In this document: positions 33,776-46,753 of the stretch, piece after piece
Position numbering within the stretch: the stretch's first letter is position 1
How the letters are laid out: every line of letters starts with the position of its first letter
DNA from: Sweltsa coloradensis
Taxonomy: Eukaryota; Arthropoda; Insecta; Plecoptera; Chloroperlidae
Direction: 5' to 3'
DNA: 64,000 bases
NCBI GenBank assembly: GCA_024449915.1
Contig: JAMZAV010000809.1
Coordinates: 1-64,000, forward strand
Notes under the pieces: model-generated
The model's input: the letters and a program-made list of their open reading frames with translations, nothing else
What the model was told of the DNA's origin: nothing
Databases searched by the model: none
Position numbers and translations under genes: made by a program

Positions 33776-36700
33776 TTTTTAAATCTTCGGTATCAGAATT
33801 CGGACTGCTGTCCGCCTGTTGACTATCTCTGGACTACTAACGGAACCACCTAGTTTTACTGCCCAATGTGTATATAACTTGTGAATACTTGGACAAGGAT
33901 CTGCAGTGTTGTCGAAAGAATACAAGGACACCATTCTCAGATATTGTTTTTATTTGCACTGTATAATATACTCCAACTTGACTTTGCCTAGGCTGCTGAT
34001 ACTGCCTACGTATTTTAAATCACCCAACTACAAAAGGTTTACAAGACACACCAATCATAGAGTAAGGTTCTATTAACATCACTAACAGCAGCCCAGGTAT
34101 GTCTATATAATCACAGGGTTGTGAAAGTACGGTAAAGGACATCGCATCACATTCATTGATCATTTTGCATGGAAAAGTCCCCAAACTATTATAAATATAC
34201 GTACTTACACCAGTCGAAGAATAATATTAGAAATGTTACAAAAATACTTTTTCCTACAGAAATGGAAAGACATTCACAGTAGGCCTTTAGTAAAACAGGT
34301 TCTTTAGTAAAACAGTCGCATAATTATTAACAGTACATTACCATCCCTGTCGAGACAATGCGAGCAAAATATGGCAGTAACATATGCTCGTTTCACAGAG
34401 GAATGATCTGGAATAGAATCTTGGTATCTCCCATATTAGGATCTGCATGCTTTGGGGTTACTTTAGTATTGTGCAAGTCATCCGTTATACATAGTTAGCA
34501 GTTCTTTAGTGCAAGAAAGAAAACATTAAGGTCTTTCAAATAAATGCAAGATTGGGTTAAGTGCATACAATTACAAGCTCATGGAAATCATCAGTTTCTA
34601 ATTCAAATTAATTTTAATAATTAGGACGGTACTGGAATATTTACATCTGTGCGTTACTAGCGCGGACATCGTACAGGACAAGACACGCGTTTCATCTTTC
34701 TAAAATATAGGGTAATCTTTAGGGTAAAATTCATAAATAAATACATTTGTATTTAGTGTATCCACTCAGTATTAACTGATTCCTGGAGTGAGATTTAAAA
34801 TCTTAAGCAAATGGAGCCAATCTCTTCGGGGTTGATGCGCGAACAATGGCCAACCAGAAATTGTTATTTGAAATGGGGACCAAGTGGTTGGTCAATGAGC
34901 ATAATACACACGCGGCTATGGGTGATGCCAGAATCAAAAAAGCTTAGTTGGAAAAACCTAATATAATTTGTTTTACAAACTTCTTTGCTAGGACGGTTCT
35001 TTCAAAGTCACTGTTCACTCATACTCAACTCAAGTACAGACTGCTTTAAGTCCACGTTATAAGATAACAAACTCTTGCTGTTAGTGGGAATCTAACTTGG
35101 GAAGCAGTTAATGTCCTAATTATTCCAGATAATCAATACATTGTAACACAATCTCAAAAATATAATTGGTTGTGTTGGTAATTATATTTATATTATAACT
35201 TAAATTATAACTATATGTATAAACTAGGCCTATATTATATATATATATATATAAATAAAATTATAACTAAGTTATAATATTGAGGACTAATATGACAAGT
35301 TGCTCTTCCAGGGGTTAATTGGGTCTCAATAGGCCCTACCAACTTTGCATGCTGGAAATATACTAAATTTATGTTATCATTATAACTTTGTTACATTGTC
35401 CATATTTTCATGAGAACGTTTTGTGGGAGGGTGGGGGAGATCCACAAGATTTCTGATTACCACATTCGCTCGGCCAAACGGGCATTCGTTCAACTGGTTT
35501 CACAGGAAAACATTACAGACATCACCAACTACATAACATTATATCATAACTACTGCCTTGTTTGGTGATTTCATGCTAATATTGTCACAGTGATTGAAAG
35601 AAATTAACTTCTCATTTTGAACTGTAAATGGAAGGTTTTCCATACAAGGAAGACTGAAAATGCAACCTAGTAATAAGTTAAGTACAAATGTATTAAAAGG
35701 CAAGTCCACATAAAGGATGTTCAAGCAGCTTAATAGGTAGGTATGCTTACCATTTAGAACTGCGAGACATAAAGAATAAGTACAAAATGAGGGTAGCGTT
35801 GTACATACAATTGCGTACACTTAATAAAAAATTGTAATATATGTATATATTTATACTGTATATATATATTGTAGGGAATGGTAGTAATATTATACATTAT
35901 TTAATTTATTTACATAACATTGTGTAAAATAAAACACTGTAGTTTCACAGATAGACATAAGGGTAAATGGGTGCGCATGTCTTACAAGGAGTCAAGGAAC
36001 GCTAACTGAGTCACAGTTAAGACACTGCCAGATAGAGAAGATCTCTATTCCAACTTCATAGAGAACTTCGTAGTATCAATAATAAACCACACCAATAAGG
36101 CCTGTGGAAATAACATGGTTAAAATACGTACACCAAGACGCAGTTTAAAATCAGTCAGATAAAATGTATTAAGAGTGTTAACAACGTTTTACTTTTTAAC
36201 AATTCAAACACTAACATTATATTAATTATAATTCCGTGCAACGCGAGTCGTAACACGGGTATATTTTATATAACAAGTGCCATGCCTGGGCTAAAAACAA
36301 GACTATCGCATTTAAATTTAAGAATTTGTTTCACATAAGCCTTGTTTAATTCGTCTGCCTTGTTTAAGATTAGTTTCTTTTGGCAATAGAAAGTGACACA
36401 TTGAAGAAGATAAGAAGATAGGTACTCTTACTTACGAACAATCGAGAATCAGTTCACAGATTGTCTGTGGGCAGCACCAGTTATAGCCATCACGAAAAGA
36501 ATTTGGTGACACAATTCATCTATTGGACACGGATGATCATCTCCGATGCTACCAACTAGACAAAACACATTTCTCATAAGAGCATCTCCATAGTATTTCA
36601 ACCAGTTAACATTTATGCTACATACCTACTTACGTCAAATAACATAGATCATTATGATTTTGATCACCCAAACGATTCTATAACCATGCACTATTTATTG

Positions 36701-37626
36701 CATTATTTGTAATTTCATCTAGTGTCACCTACTGGTATATCAACTTGAAACAACTAAAATACTAATAGTATGGGAACCCCTATGTTCTAACTTTCTAAGA
36801 CAATTCTTTTGACGCACCATACCCTTTGACATGACATACTACATATGCAATGGAAACTTCTAGAATCCAATTAATAAGGTAGGCCATTGTAGTAGATAAT
36901 CAACATTACAGAGGAGATACTAGCACTCTAAGAACATTTATTGAATGTATCAACATGACCTTCTAAACTGGTTACGGTCCGTGGAGCGTAATGCTCTTTT
37001 ATGTCTGTATACGTATGTGTTATGATTTTAATTGGTTACCAATATCAGGTAGGTGTTACACATTTGTGCACTATAACTTCAGGTAGGTGTTTCTTTTTCG
37101 TTGTACCCTAAGTATGTACCTTTTCGATGAAAGGTCAATTTCCTTGTTTGAATGCCATTATATATAGTACTGTCAACAGATTTGTTTTAGTGGCATGTGT
37201 CACTGAACACACCTACTCTATTTGAAGACATTTTGCAAGTACCAGACATCTCGGTCAAGGAACATGTCGTCACAGCCGGATAAAATCAAGGTGCCCTTTG
37301 ATATCTGCTTTCGTCTGACCTGAACCGAGGATGAGACAATTTCAACGTAATAACTACTGCTACCTTTTAATGTATCACTATGTACTTACAAATAGTGATG
37401 GGACAATTAAATGTGTGAGGTAACAACTTTTTGACAGTGTGTGGTTGGCCGTCGGCAGCCAAGAGTATGACGGCAAAAGGGTGCATGCATTTAGAATGCA
37501 GTTACATTTTACAATCAAACAAATTTACTAAACTAAAAGTAGTCCTGTGTTTCAGTATTAGCATTGTATAGCTAAGCATCAACTTGTCTAGTTCCTGTTG
37601 TTACAAGATACTCTTAAATTAGCATA
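33776..37626. other. no gene seen; possible 3' part of the RhoGEF locus
   Basis: AT-rich, apparently unique, no long open frame. A minus-strand AATAAA (complement near 33946-33955) could end a minus-strand transcript. I could not find the terminal RhoGEF exon here. Short (TA)n at about 35237-35252 and 35840-35870. Confidence 0.4.
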
Positions 37627-38416
37627 CTAGGAAAACGCTAAAGTCCCGCCGCGTTGATGGATGAGGTTTATGAAGTTTTTAGTTTGCGTGGGATATCTTT
37701 ACTTTTGCAAGTGCTTTGTTTTGCTGCCTACGCATTATAGGTGATTGTTGTCAAGTTTCTATTGTAACTTGTCAATTGGTATTATTTACCGTAAAAAACT
37801 TATAATATAACTTTATTTCTATGGATTCTGGCTAATTTTTTCAACTTTTTCTTTCAAAAGGTACTACATCACCATAACCTTAATGTCCATGTATAATATG
37901 AACATTTTAGCCCCACCCGTTTGGGCAGAATTGGCCCAAATGGCACGAAAATATTGCACAAAAAATCAAAAAACTTATATTAAAAGCTTTATTTCTATAG
38001 ATTCTGGTAACTTTTTCAACTTTTTCTTTCAGAAAGCAATACATTACCATTACCTTAATGTCCATGTGAAATATGAACATTGTAGCCTTACCCGTTTGGT
38101 CAGAATCGGACCAAATGTCACGAAAATATCGCACTAAAAATCGTAAAAAATCGTAAAAGTACGATATTTATGAGAAATATTTCTTCGATTGTACCCAAAA
38201 ACGTAGCAAGTCTAAGTTCAGAGATTTTGAAGGTCCCCTCCAATTTTCATCACGATCGCATGTGCCGTTTGCCCGGTAGAGAGCGAACAAACAGACAGGA
38301 AAACTAACAAAAAACAAAACACCCGAGCTATTTTTCTTGGGGTAACGTAAGTGAAAAACAAACAAAAAAACAGAAAGTCAAATTGAAGTCTTCACTTCGC
38401 TCGCTACGCTCATCCA
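37627..38416 (-). mobile_element. Helentron-like element H2
   Basis: Left CTAGGAAAACGCTAAAGTCC, then GCGTTGATGGATGAG; right end CGCTCGCTACGCTCATCCA. Flanks A/A on this strand, i.e. T|T on the element strand. Shares its interior with H1 and H5 (ACCGGGCAAACGGCA-like block, GTCACGAAAATATCGCAC). A block of about 175 bp around TTATTTCTATgGATTCTGG is tandemly duplicated. Confidence 0.7.
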
Positions 38417-39389
38417 ATTATGTTGGGGAGTGTCTAGCCTAGCTACATGGCCGGAAGATTGATAGAAATGTCAAAACTCAAAAGAATGCAGCATTGTGGG
38501 CACTAGTTTTATTTATCTACAGAAGATTTTCTCCTAAAGTTGATGGATCAAAATGCTTGTTTCTGCAAGAATAAAAAATAATACATCTTCAATTTTCATA
38601 TATTTTCTCCCTGAATTTCCATATTTATTTCCTCGAAGGTGCATTTAAATTTCAACAACCAATTAGGTAGGTAATAGGTATTATTTATATCGTTTTAACT
38701 TGTAAACCTGTACTGGTTAGTGGTTACGTTCCAAAATAACATTTGTAACCACACTGACAATTAAAAAAACTTATTTTATTACCTATGAAGAAATATGAAA
38801 CAAAAGACAAAACAAAACATGTTTTTTAGGTTATATAAGATTGAATTTAAGAAGCAAAGGAACAGATCTTACATCCTTTTGAACATGAATATTTTGAGAA
38901 TGCTGCCATTATAACTGAAGAAACTCGTTAACAAAAATGACCGGCTGTGCTGATAATGCCTCGAATCAACTTTTGGAATGCTGGGTCAATCGTTTTTGTA
39001 ATTTTTACTACTTTCACAATAGGCCAAGCAAATTAGCATTTGCAACAAGTTTCAGAATTTTATTACTGTATTACTGTAAAATATTATGTTGACTATATTG
39101 ATGGACACAACAGAAGAAATAAGAATGAAATTGTCCTTTAAGGGCTTTCTCATTGGTCACTGCATTGCATCTACAAACAAGTTGCATTCACTGTCAGTAC
39201 CACATGTCAAAAAGATGTTTTATAGTATGCCTACAGTACTATAGTGTAGTTTGTTATAATTATCTCTCAGTTCCAACGACGACAGGTCGAGTAGTGCTGG
39301 TTTTCTACTGTTATCGTAAGAAAATGTGTATCACTTTTTTTTTTGCATTTTTGCTACATAACTTGAATGTATTGTCATGACTAATAGTA
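38417..39389. other. no feature seen
   Basis: AT-rich unique sequence with no open frame of interest. Confidence 0.4.
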
Positions 39390-40079
39390 GCTTTGTTTGT
39401 TTGTCCTGTTTCAATTACACCAGGTACAAGTTTGTCACGAAAACACGTTTTCCTGTCCTGGTGTAAATGTACCTGTCACAACCCAGAAACGTTTTTTGTC
39501 CTGTTGTAAGTTACCACTACTGCGACTGGAGTAAGAATTTTACACCTGCTTATTTAGCAGGAGTGGGTGTAAAACGACAAAATATTGCGCCATTTTTAAA
39601 GTTTGTAGTGGCTGGGTTGTGTAAGAAAGAAGCTAGAAGTTAAAATGGAAAAAGCCGGGCCGAGCAATATATTTCCCAATGATTATATGAATCTTCACGG
39701 CCTTTCTTAAAAGGGACAATGCCAATTAATCAACCGTTAAGCAAAAACCTTAGCCCAGGGCCGACATAACCTAAAACTAGGATAGGTCTGCTTGAAAGAC
39801 GTTTAGCAATGTTATGCACAACAATGTACTAGAAACCTATTATCTAGGCCAAAATATTGAAAAATATAGTTAGGCCCAAAGCCTATTAGCCTATCATCGT
39901 GTTGTATGTAGGCTCTAGGCCTTCGTAGCCTCGTCAAATGTCAAAACTGGGTGCAAATATGTTTGTTTGTCCAACTGGGCGTAACGTGTACTTATTACTC
40001 CTATTTCCGGTTTTATGACGTACATCCGACGATTCCAGGAGTAAATATGTGAACCTGGTACAGGACAAACAAACAAAGC
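39390..40079. mobile_element. TA-flanked MITE (mariner-type)
   Basis: Perfect TIR GCTTTGTTTGTTTGTCCTG at both ends, TA at 39388-39389 and 40080-40081. Inside, further inverted words (ACACCAGGTAC, CTGTCCTGGTGTAA, CACAACCCAG/CTGGGTTGTG). 690 bp, no transposase. Confidence 0.85.
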
Positions 40080-40081
40080 TA

Positions 40082-41400
40082 TTGATGAAATTCTTAATAA
40101 TTGATTAAACTGAAGTTTAATAAAATTTAATTAGGATGATCTAGTTAGAATTGTTGGATCACTGGAAGCCATTTTTAGATTGCTCAAAAATGTCAAAAAG
40201 TTTCTGCAGTGGATTTTTGCTTCTTAAGAAAAAAAGTTGACAACTTAGCCAAAATTAAGTTTTATTATTTCACTTCAAACTCCAGATCTCTGAGAGATTT
40301 AAATTATGATCTTCAGTGAAATCTTTGTTACAATGTATATAAGGTATCACTGCACAGTGCACAGCAGTTTCACAAAACTCTGGCAAGATTCCTGCTACTA
40401 TTGGCAGGTTTTGTTATTGCCAAGTGGAGTATCCTAGCAATTTGGTTTTTGATTAAGTGACTTTAATGATACTTTAATTGCTAAATATAATTACCTGTAA
40501 ACAGTTGTACCAGTACTCTTATTTGTCAGCAATAATCTGCAGTGAGTAGGCCTAATTAGAGTATGGGAAAGGTCAGTCATAGTTATTGGGAGGTAATAAC
40601 TAATAAGTACAATATAAAATGTGAGCATCACCCCTATGAACCTATTTAGCTAATTAATTAGGCAGACGTGCAAAAGAGTACCTACTCTAACCAGAAAGCC
40701 ATACCCATCATAAAACTCATTAGAAAGGCTAAAAAATGTATAATTATAAGTAATAAATCATCAGGCACAGAACTTGTATTCAAAATTAGATACTGGTACA
40801 AAAGATGCAAAATTCACATAGAAAAACAATTGCTAAAATAAAATTTGAATAGCTAATAAATAAGGTACAACATGAAAATACTACATTTAAGTCAAAAGAA
40901 TAACAAAACAAAACTTCATCAACGGATCAATGGTTTTGACGAATAACGTTGGGTGTCTATTAATTCCTAAAAAACCTGTGTAATCTAGAGCAGTTCCTTT
41001 CACTCATTTCGGAATCAACTTCAATTCTTACGTATTTGTTGAAACCTGGGTCAACTTGGTAAGACCAACAGGCAGGAAGGACTTAAGTTAAGTATTTGAG
41101 TGTTTTCATAATAAATACAACATAAATAATATATAGCTTCCTATTAAAGCTTTCTTAAATTCTATTTCTATACAAATGTTCAACATAGGAATCAGTATGT
41201 TGAATTTCATTTCGCTGTATATGTTGGCTTGACAATGGAATGTCAGCGAAGAAATTCCATTTGACAGTTGATTAAAAATATCCTAATATAAAGGGGACTC
41301 TGTTAATTCTACCACACCTACTTCAAAGCAAATACAATTAAGTAATAACAAAACATCTAGATTGATAGAAATGCATGGTTGCTAACCCTACAGTCGTGTC
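40082..41400. other. no feature seen
   Basis: AT-rich, apparently unique, no coding signal. Confidence 0.4.
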
Positions 41401-41689
41401 AGAAGAAGATTATCTCTTCTTCCGTTGGCTGTGTGGGCACACTGGGAGGGGTTCTTGCCGCGTCTGGACTGGTCACCCGAAATCTGTAACAAGTCCTTAG
41501 GTCAGGAACACTTTCCAGTGACGTGCCACATTCGTAGGCCTACCAAAGGATCGGCTCGAGAAGCTGCTTTACTTTCTCAAAGCGAGGACTGGAGAAGACA
41601 AAGTAATAATAGGCAACTAAGTAAAAGGGCGTTCGTCGCTGAAAGATAAAACTTGGCCAACAGGAAGAACGAAGGAGCTGGTAACGCAC

Positions 41690-41830
41690 ATATCGGGGAT
41701 CGAACCCGGGTTCGATCCCTGGTGTAGTCACTCTTTAAATTTCTGTCTAAAGTACCGGTACTAACATATCAACGTCATACAGTAGTCGCCTACTGTAAAA
41801 CCAAAGTTAAACATTATATATCCTCCCAAC
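41690..41830 (+). repeat. SINE, B box and tail only
   Basis: GGGTTCGATCCCTGGTGTAG (B box of the tRNA-like head) followed by TCAC, TTTCTGTCTAAAGTA, ACATATCAACGTCATA and GTCGCCTACTGTAAAACCAA. The A-box half is absent. The next SINE copy starts only 130 bp downstream. Confidence 0.65.
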
Positions 41831-41959
41831 TCGGGTTAAAAGAGATGGTTTGTATTTTTCCAGTAAATTTTGTATGTAGTCTAAAAGGCAGTCTAATCTG
41901 CCCTACACATGTTATTAACAATGTACAAAACAAACCAACAATTAGACAGTTTTAAATTG

Positions 41960-42104
41960 GTGGCTGCGTAGCTCAGTTGGTAAGAGCATAGCCCGGACAG
42001 CTAAGGTCCCGGGTTCGATCCCCGGTGTAGTCACTTTTAATTTCTGTCTAAAGTACTAACATATCAACGTCATAGTCGCCTACTATAAAACCAAAGTTAA
42101 ACAT
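41960..42104 (+). repeat. tRNA-derived SINE, complete head
   Basis: The head 41960-42034 folds as a cloverleaf: D arm GCTC...GAGC, T arm CCCGG/CCGGG, acceptor GGCTGCG against TGTAGTC with wobbles. A box TAGCTCAGTTGGTAAGA, B box GGTTCGATCCC. The anticodon loop lacks the universal T33, so it is not a working tRNA. The tail (TTTCTGTCTAAAGTACTAAC and on) matches the 41690 copy. Ends at the hAT insertion. Confidence 0.75.
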
Positions 42105-44106
42105 TAGGGGTGTGCGAGTAGCACATTTTGAATTCGAGTCGAGTCGAGTTAGGGTTGCCAACTCTGATCACGGGAAAAACCGGCCTTCCATGTAAATTCG
42201 TGGGAAAGGGACCAAGCACGGGGGGTTACTATAGGGCAACTACTAAGGGGCAACTATAGCGCCGCAGGCGAAAATTTTGAAATTCAGCTTTTTAGATTGC
42301 ATTTGGTGCGTTTTAGAATAAAGTGGTTGGCTGGATGATGTACCAAAACAATGTAGTTTTTGTGCAGTCAAAACTGGAAAACCACCAAAAATAAAAAAGT
42401 CACTGAGGTAATAGTCCTAGATAATAATATTACATCCGCTGATATGCCGAGTATTCATAATTCGAGTAGGCAATGGGCATATTTTTATTCATAAGTAATT
42501 TCGGCCTAAGGATAATAAATTCCAAATAAACCACAAATAATTTTTTTGTCTTAATTTCAATTTGTCATCATCACGATTCTCAAAGCAGTAAATTAATATT
42601 ACGTAAACAGCATTAACAGATTTAAAGGAATTATGATCAATTAACAAGTTTACTTCTTAATCGTGAATGAGTATTTAGCAGTTGATCTTGCTGCTTGTAG
42701 GAGAGTCTTGTTGGACTTTATTTTTTCGCGGAGAGTCAATTTCATGGTTGGAGTCGTGCACAAACTTCCCGTATGAACGGCATTGACAGTGGACTGCAGT
42801 GCAGTGTGGCAGTCTTTGGCCAGCCTACTGCCTTGTTTGCTGTCTGGTGAGGGGGTTGGCGGGTTAGGTCAAGGGGAAGTGGAGAAAAGCAATGTTTACT
42901 AATTAAGTGGGATTTGGGATTTGGGAAACAATGATTAGGATGGTTATTAAATATTTATTTTAGTTTCTTGTGTATATATTTAGTAATATTTTTAGTATAA
43001 TGGGTTATTTACGTAAAAAAACCGGCAACACTATTGCCGGTCAAAGGGACTGACCGGCAACCGGCCAAGTGGGGAAAAAACCGGCATGCCGGTCAAAAAA
43101 CCGGCCGGTTGGCAACCCTAAGTCGAGTCGAGTATTCATTTCAATTTTTTTTTTTTTATTTAGTCGGTCCACTTGGAACACAACGATTTTTCTGTTGTAA
43201 ACATATAAAAAATACATCATTGTACTTGTATTAGGCTATTGAGGCCTTCCTGCCCTTTGTGCTGGTCAATTTCAATAAAATTATAATTAAACAGAATGTT
43301 ATCAAGAGTTCCTGGCCCCATAACAATACTGCTGCGATGTTTTGATCCGAAAAAAAACCTCTCCAAATTCGCACTTGCATTATAATATTCGCGGTCTAGG
43401 CATATCCAATGCTATTTCAGCACATTTGAATATTCCGCGCCCTTGAATGGAACGAGTTCCAGCAGTCGATAAAGAAGAACCTTCTTTATCGACTCTAGTT
43501 CTAGCAATGGCCGACGGAGCGCGCCACGCGTCGCTCGCGTCATCAAACACTGGCATCAAAGCAAAGATGGAAGATAGAAGGAAGAGACATAAAACATGTC
43601 AAACTACGCCAACTACGATTATAAAATACGTAAAAAGTGCATTTATGGAATGTTCACTGGCATTCTTTCTTCTCGATAGTTGATCTGAAATATTAGTGAT
43701 ATAGACGCAACGAAACCAATAAAGGATATTTGTTTTCGATGCCGTGTAGGCCTAGGTTAGGCCTAGGGCCTAGTCCTATTCCCGGTTCCCGCATCCAAGT
43801 CTCCGTTGTTGTTTATCGTAATAATTTTGAAAGCACGCAGTCTCTAGGGCCAAGGCCTACTTTTTGCCGTCACACTACACACGTAGTAGGCCTAGGTTGT
43901 AACAAGCCTAGGCCCAGGTCTCTGTCTAGAGGTCTCTGTACGTAGGCCTAGCCCTACTGTGGTGTTGGTTCTTTTCAGTTTTCATAGGATTTCATATGTT
44001 TAAAACTCGACTCGAAAACTTCGAGCCTAAAACCAAACTCGACTCGATGTCGAGTATAAAAAAAAACTCGAAAAAACTCGACATTTCGAGTACTCGCACA
44101 CCCCTA
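42105..44106. mobile_element. hAT element with CGAGTCGAG subterminal repeats
   Basis: Perfect 8-bp target duplication TTAAACAT (42097-42104, 44107-44114). Ends TAGGGGTGTGCGAGTA and TACTCGCACACCCCTA. The subterminal zones are filled with GAGTCGAGTCGAG and its complement. Inside is a perfect 13-bp hairpin GTCGATAAAGAAG (near 43466). An open frame at 43447-43683 shows no recognisable transposase. A second hAT is nested at 42150. Confidence 0.9.
42150..43120. mobile_element. hAT element nested in the previous one
   Basis: Perfect 8-bp duplication AGTCGAGT (42142-42149, 43121-43128), made from the host element's own subterminal repeat. Ends TAGGGTTGCCAACTCTG and CCGGTTGGCAACCCTA. The right end has repeated CCGGCA/TGCCGG/CCGGCCGG palindromes. 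Confidence 0.92.
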
Positions 44107-44139
44107 TTAAACATAAATATATATTTTTAAATGTCTCGC

Positions 44140-44265
44140 TACCCGTTGATGACATTTTTTATTTATCGGGTTGTTTCGTAGCGGCGGTAGTGATATCTTT
44201 CTGTCGACGTTTCGAAGACCATGTTATCTTCTTCTTCAGGACATGAAAATTATGATATGAAGTTT
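44140..44265 (-). repeat. fragment with a TCTTCGAAACGTCGACAGAA block
   Basis: On the minus strand: CTGAAGAAGAAGATAACATG then TCTTCGAAACGTCG. This 'gaag...cgaaacg' word is common near the ends of Penelope-like and other retroelements, but no domain is visible, so identity is left open. Confidence 0.3.
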
Positions 44266-44400
44266 GTGAAATTCCTCTTGTTTCTTGTTAAACAACTAAG
44301 TATGGTTGGTACATGTGGTCATTCACAAGCACGTCAGGCAGGCCCTCATTTTAGACATTGAAGCAATGTTCCTTTGAATAACACAAATTATCATAATAAC

Positions 44401-45032
44401 TAGGGCTGCCCAACGATAAAAAACATCATATCGATATCGTAAGGGGATATATCGATATCGTATTTCGATATCGAACTTTTCAAATCGAGTATCGATATCG
44501 TTTTTTTTTAAACGTGTTGTTACGTTCTTTGGGCGTAGCCAAGGCCCCGCCGGCAATGCAGACATCCCACTGTCCGTCCCATGAAGAACAATCACAACAA
44601 TACTTGCGGCGGCCCTGCGAAGAGATAGAAGCTAACTGACTTCTCTGGCTCTACCTCTCTCTCCCTGACTCTGTCTGGACACTACTCTAGTGTAACAACT
44701 TGAGCTGCCTCTTATGCTTTGCTGATATGAATTGAGATTACACATGTGGTCTTGTTATCTTATCTCATAAGATAAACAAAACAAAGCAGCAAGAGTCTTG
44801 GCCCGAAGCCAAACTGACTTATCAATATGTAGTTGGTGGCGTGGGAGGAGGGGGGGGGGGGAAGGAACAGCGCTGCAGAACCATAACTCACTGCCACACC
44901 AACCATTACTTGATTTCAATTTTTTTTTTTTTTTTTCTCAAACGATATACATTTGACATTTCCATATCGATATCGAATTTTTTTCTTCATATCGATATCG
45001 TATCGAATTATCGATATTGTTGGGCAGCCCTA
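44401..45032. mobile_element. hAT element with TATCGATA repeats
   Basis: Perfect 8-bp duplication ATAATAAC (44393-44400, 45033-45040). Ends TAGGGCTGCCCAACGATA and ATTGTTGGGCAGCCCTA. ATCGATATCG repeats fill both subterminal zones. Confidence 0.93.
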
Positions 45033-45176
45033 ATAATAACTAGCTAATAGTGATGACATCGGGTAGTAAATATTGGAGTCGACTCCGGAGCCTTTGGAGC
45101 CGGGTAGGAGTCGACTCCCCGATCCGCAATAAAAAAAAAAAAAGTTATTTTTAGCCCACTACTCTAGTTGAATAAA

Positions 45177-46111
45177 CTAGGAAAACGCTAAGTTGGACGC
45201 GTTGTTGAGCGAGCACCGGTACGTGCAACACGACCCGAGTACGACATTCCCATAATGTTACATACCAATAAGTCTTTAAGGTCTTGACCGATTTAGCTGA
45301 AAATTTGTAAAATAGGAGAGAATGGATAAAATCCACCGCCATCTAGAGGACCTTGACATTATTTCTTTGGGAAAACTATTTTAACTCTTGATTACTTCTA
45401 GGTGGCAGTACATAGTGGTGCGACTTTTCGTTGCCATGGTAACGTTACTTTTGTTAAAATGTAATTTCTATCTACACTACTTATCGGATCAAAATAAAAT
45501 TAACATATTCGTGACCGGACGGACATTCTAAATGATTTGGCTACCTCAGATTTTGTCGCCGTTAAGTTTTAAAAAAAAACTTTAGATTAACTTTAATGTA
45601 ACTTTATAACTTTTTTAACGATTTTGCCACAAAACTGCTGGCATTCAATCGGGAACAAAACTTGCGGATGGTCTAAATTTCAACTCGATCCGAGCCTCCG
45701 TTCGACCGCTATCATGAGCCAAAAAAGCTGTGCGACTTTCCGTTGCCATGGTAACGGGACTTTTGTTATAATGTAATTTCCATCTACACTACTTATCGGA
45801 TCAAAATAAAAATAACATATTCGTGATCGGACAGACATTCTAAATGATTTGGCCACCTCAGATTTTGTCGCCGTTTAGTTTGAAAAAAACACTTTCGATT
45901 AACTTTAATGTAACTTTTTAACTTTTTGAACGATTTTGCCACAAAACTATACAGCAACCCGCCTAGGTGGTATGTACATGTGTGCAAAATTTCAGGTCGA
46001 TCAGAGAAACGGTGCGACCTGTATCGAAGCAGTAACAGAAAAAAAAAAAAAAAAAAAAAACAGACATTCGAGCCATAAGAGTCAAGTGGAGACGCTCGCT
46101 TCGCTCGCTCA
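45177..46111 (-). mobile_element. Helentron-like element H6
   Basis: Left CTAGGAAAACGCTAAGTTGG and GCGTTGTTGAGCGAGC; right end CGCTTCGCTCGCTCA. Flanks A/A on this strand (T|T on the element strand). Same subfamily as H7. Internally the GTTGCCATGGTAACG block is duplicated (45430 and 45743). Confidence 0.7.
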
Positions 46112-46640
46112 ATAATAAATGAATAAATTGTATGAGTCTAACCACTCAATAAAACTGAATTTCAGGGGGGTTGCACAACGCTGTCCAGCCATTCCCCCCC
46201 CCCCCCCCAACTGCTACGTATCACTAGCTTGCTTGTCTCTTGGCCCGGCCAAGACTCTCGCTGATTTGTTATGTTTACGTTTTGAGATAAGATAACGACT
46301 AACGAGACAACAAGTGCAATCTCATTCAATTTATCATAAAAAAAAAAAAAAAAAAAAAAACAGACATTCGAGCCATAAGAGTCAAGTGGAGACGCTCGCT
46401 TCGCTCGCTCAATAATAAATAAATAAATAAATTGTATTTAGAGTCTACCCACTCAGTTATATAACTGATTTTCAGTGGGGTTGCACAACGCTGTCCCGCC
46501 ATTCCCCCCCACCTGCTACGTATCACTAGCTTGCTTGTCTCTTGGCCCGGCCAAGACTCTCGCTGATTTGTTATGTTTACGTTTTGAGATAAGATAACGA
46601 CTAACGAGACAACAAGTGCAATCTCATTCAATTTATCATA
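46035..46640. repeat. tandem duplication, about 300-bp unit
   Basis: Each copy begins with a poly-A run, CAGACATTCGAGCCATAAGA, the H6 terminus (CGCTCGCTTCGCTCGCTCAA), then GGGGTTGCACAACGCTGTCC and CAACAAGTGCAATCTCATTC. The copies are nearly identical apart from homopolymer lengths, so the duplication followed the H6 insertion. Confidence 0.85.
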
Positions 46641-46753
46641 AAAAAAAAAAAAAAAAATATTCTTCCCCTGACTCCTTGCAAATGGAGTCGACTCCGACAG
46701 GAGTCAGGTAGGAGTCGGGTACCCGAGTACCCGATGTCATCCCTACTAGCTAA

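Larger units (their letters stand above)
45048..46745. mobile_element. hAT element with GAGTCGACTC repeats
   Basis: Perfect 8-bp duplication CTAGCTAA (45040-45047, 46746-46753). Ends TAGTGATGACATCGGGTA (first G mutated) and ACCCGATGTCATCCCTA. GGAGTCGACTCC palindromes near both ends. Carries H6 and a 300-bp tandem duplication. Its left target site begins at the last base of the neighbouring hAT's target duplication. Confidence 0.92.

Noticed and set aside
37541..37560. Terminal RhoGEF exon on the minus strand (ending GACTACTTTTAG)
   Set aside because: An acceptor-like CACAG precedes a four-codon frame, but nothing else supports it.
41960..42034. Functional tRNA gene
   Set aside because: The cloverleaf has no T33 and only a 4-bp anticodon stem; the same 3' tail occurs in a neighbouring copy, so it is a SINE head.
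43447..43683. Transposase fragment in the 42105 hAT
   Set aside because: Short, basic, overlaps a perfect hairpin; no BED finger or hAT dimerisation motif can be seen.
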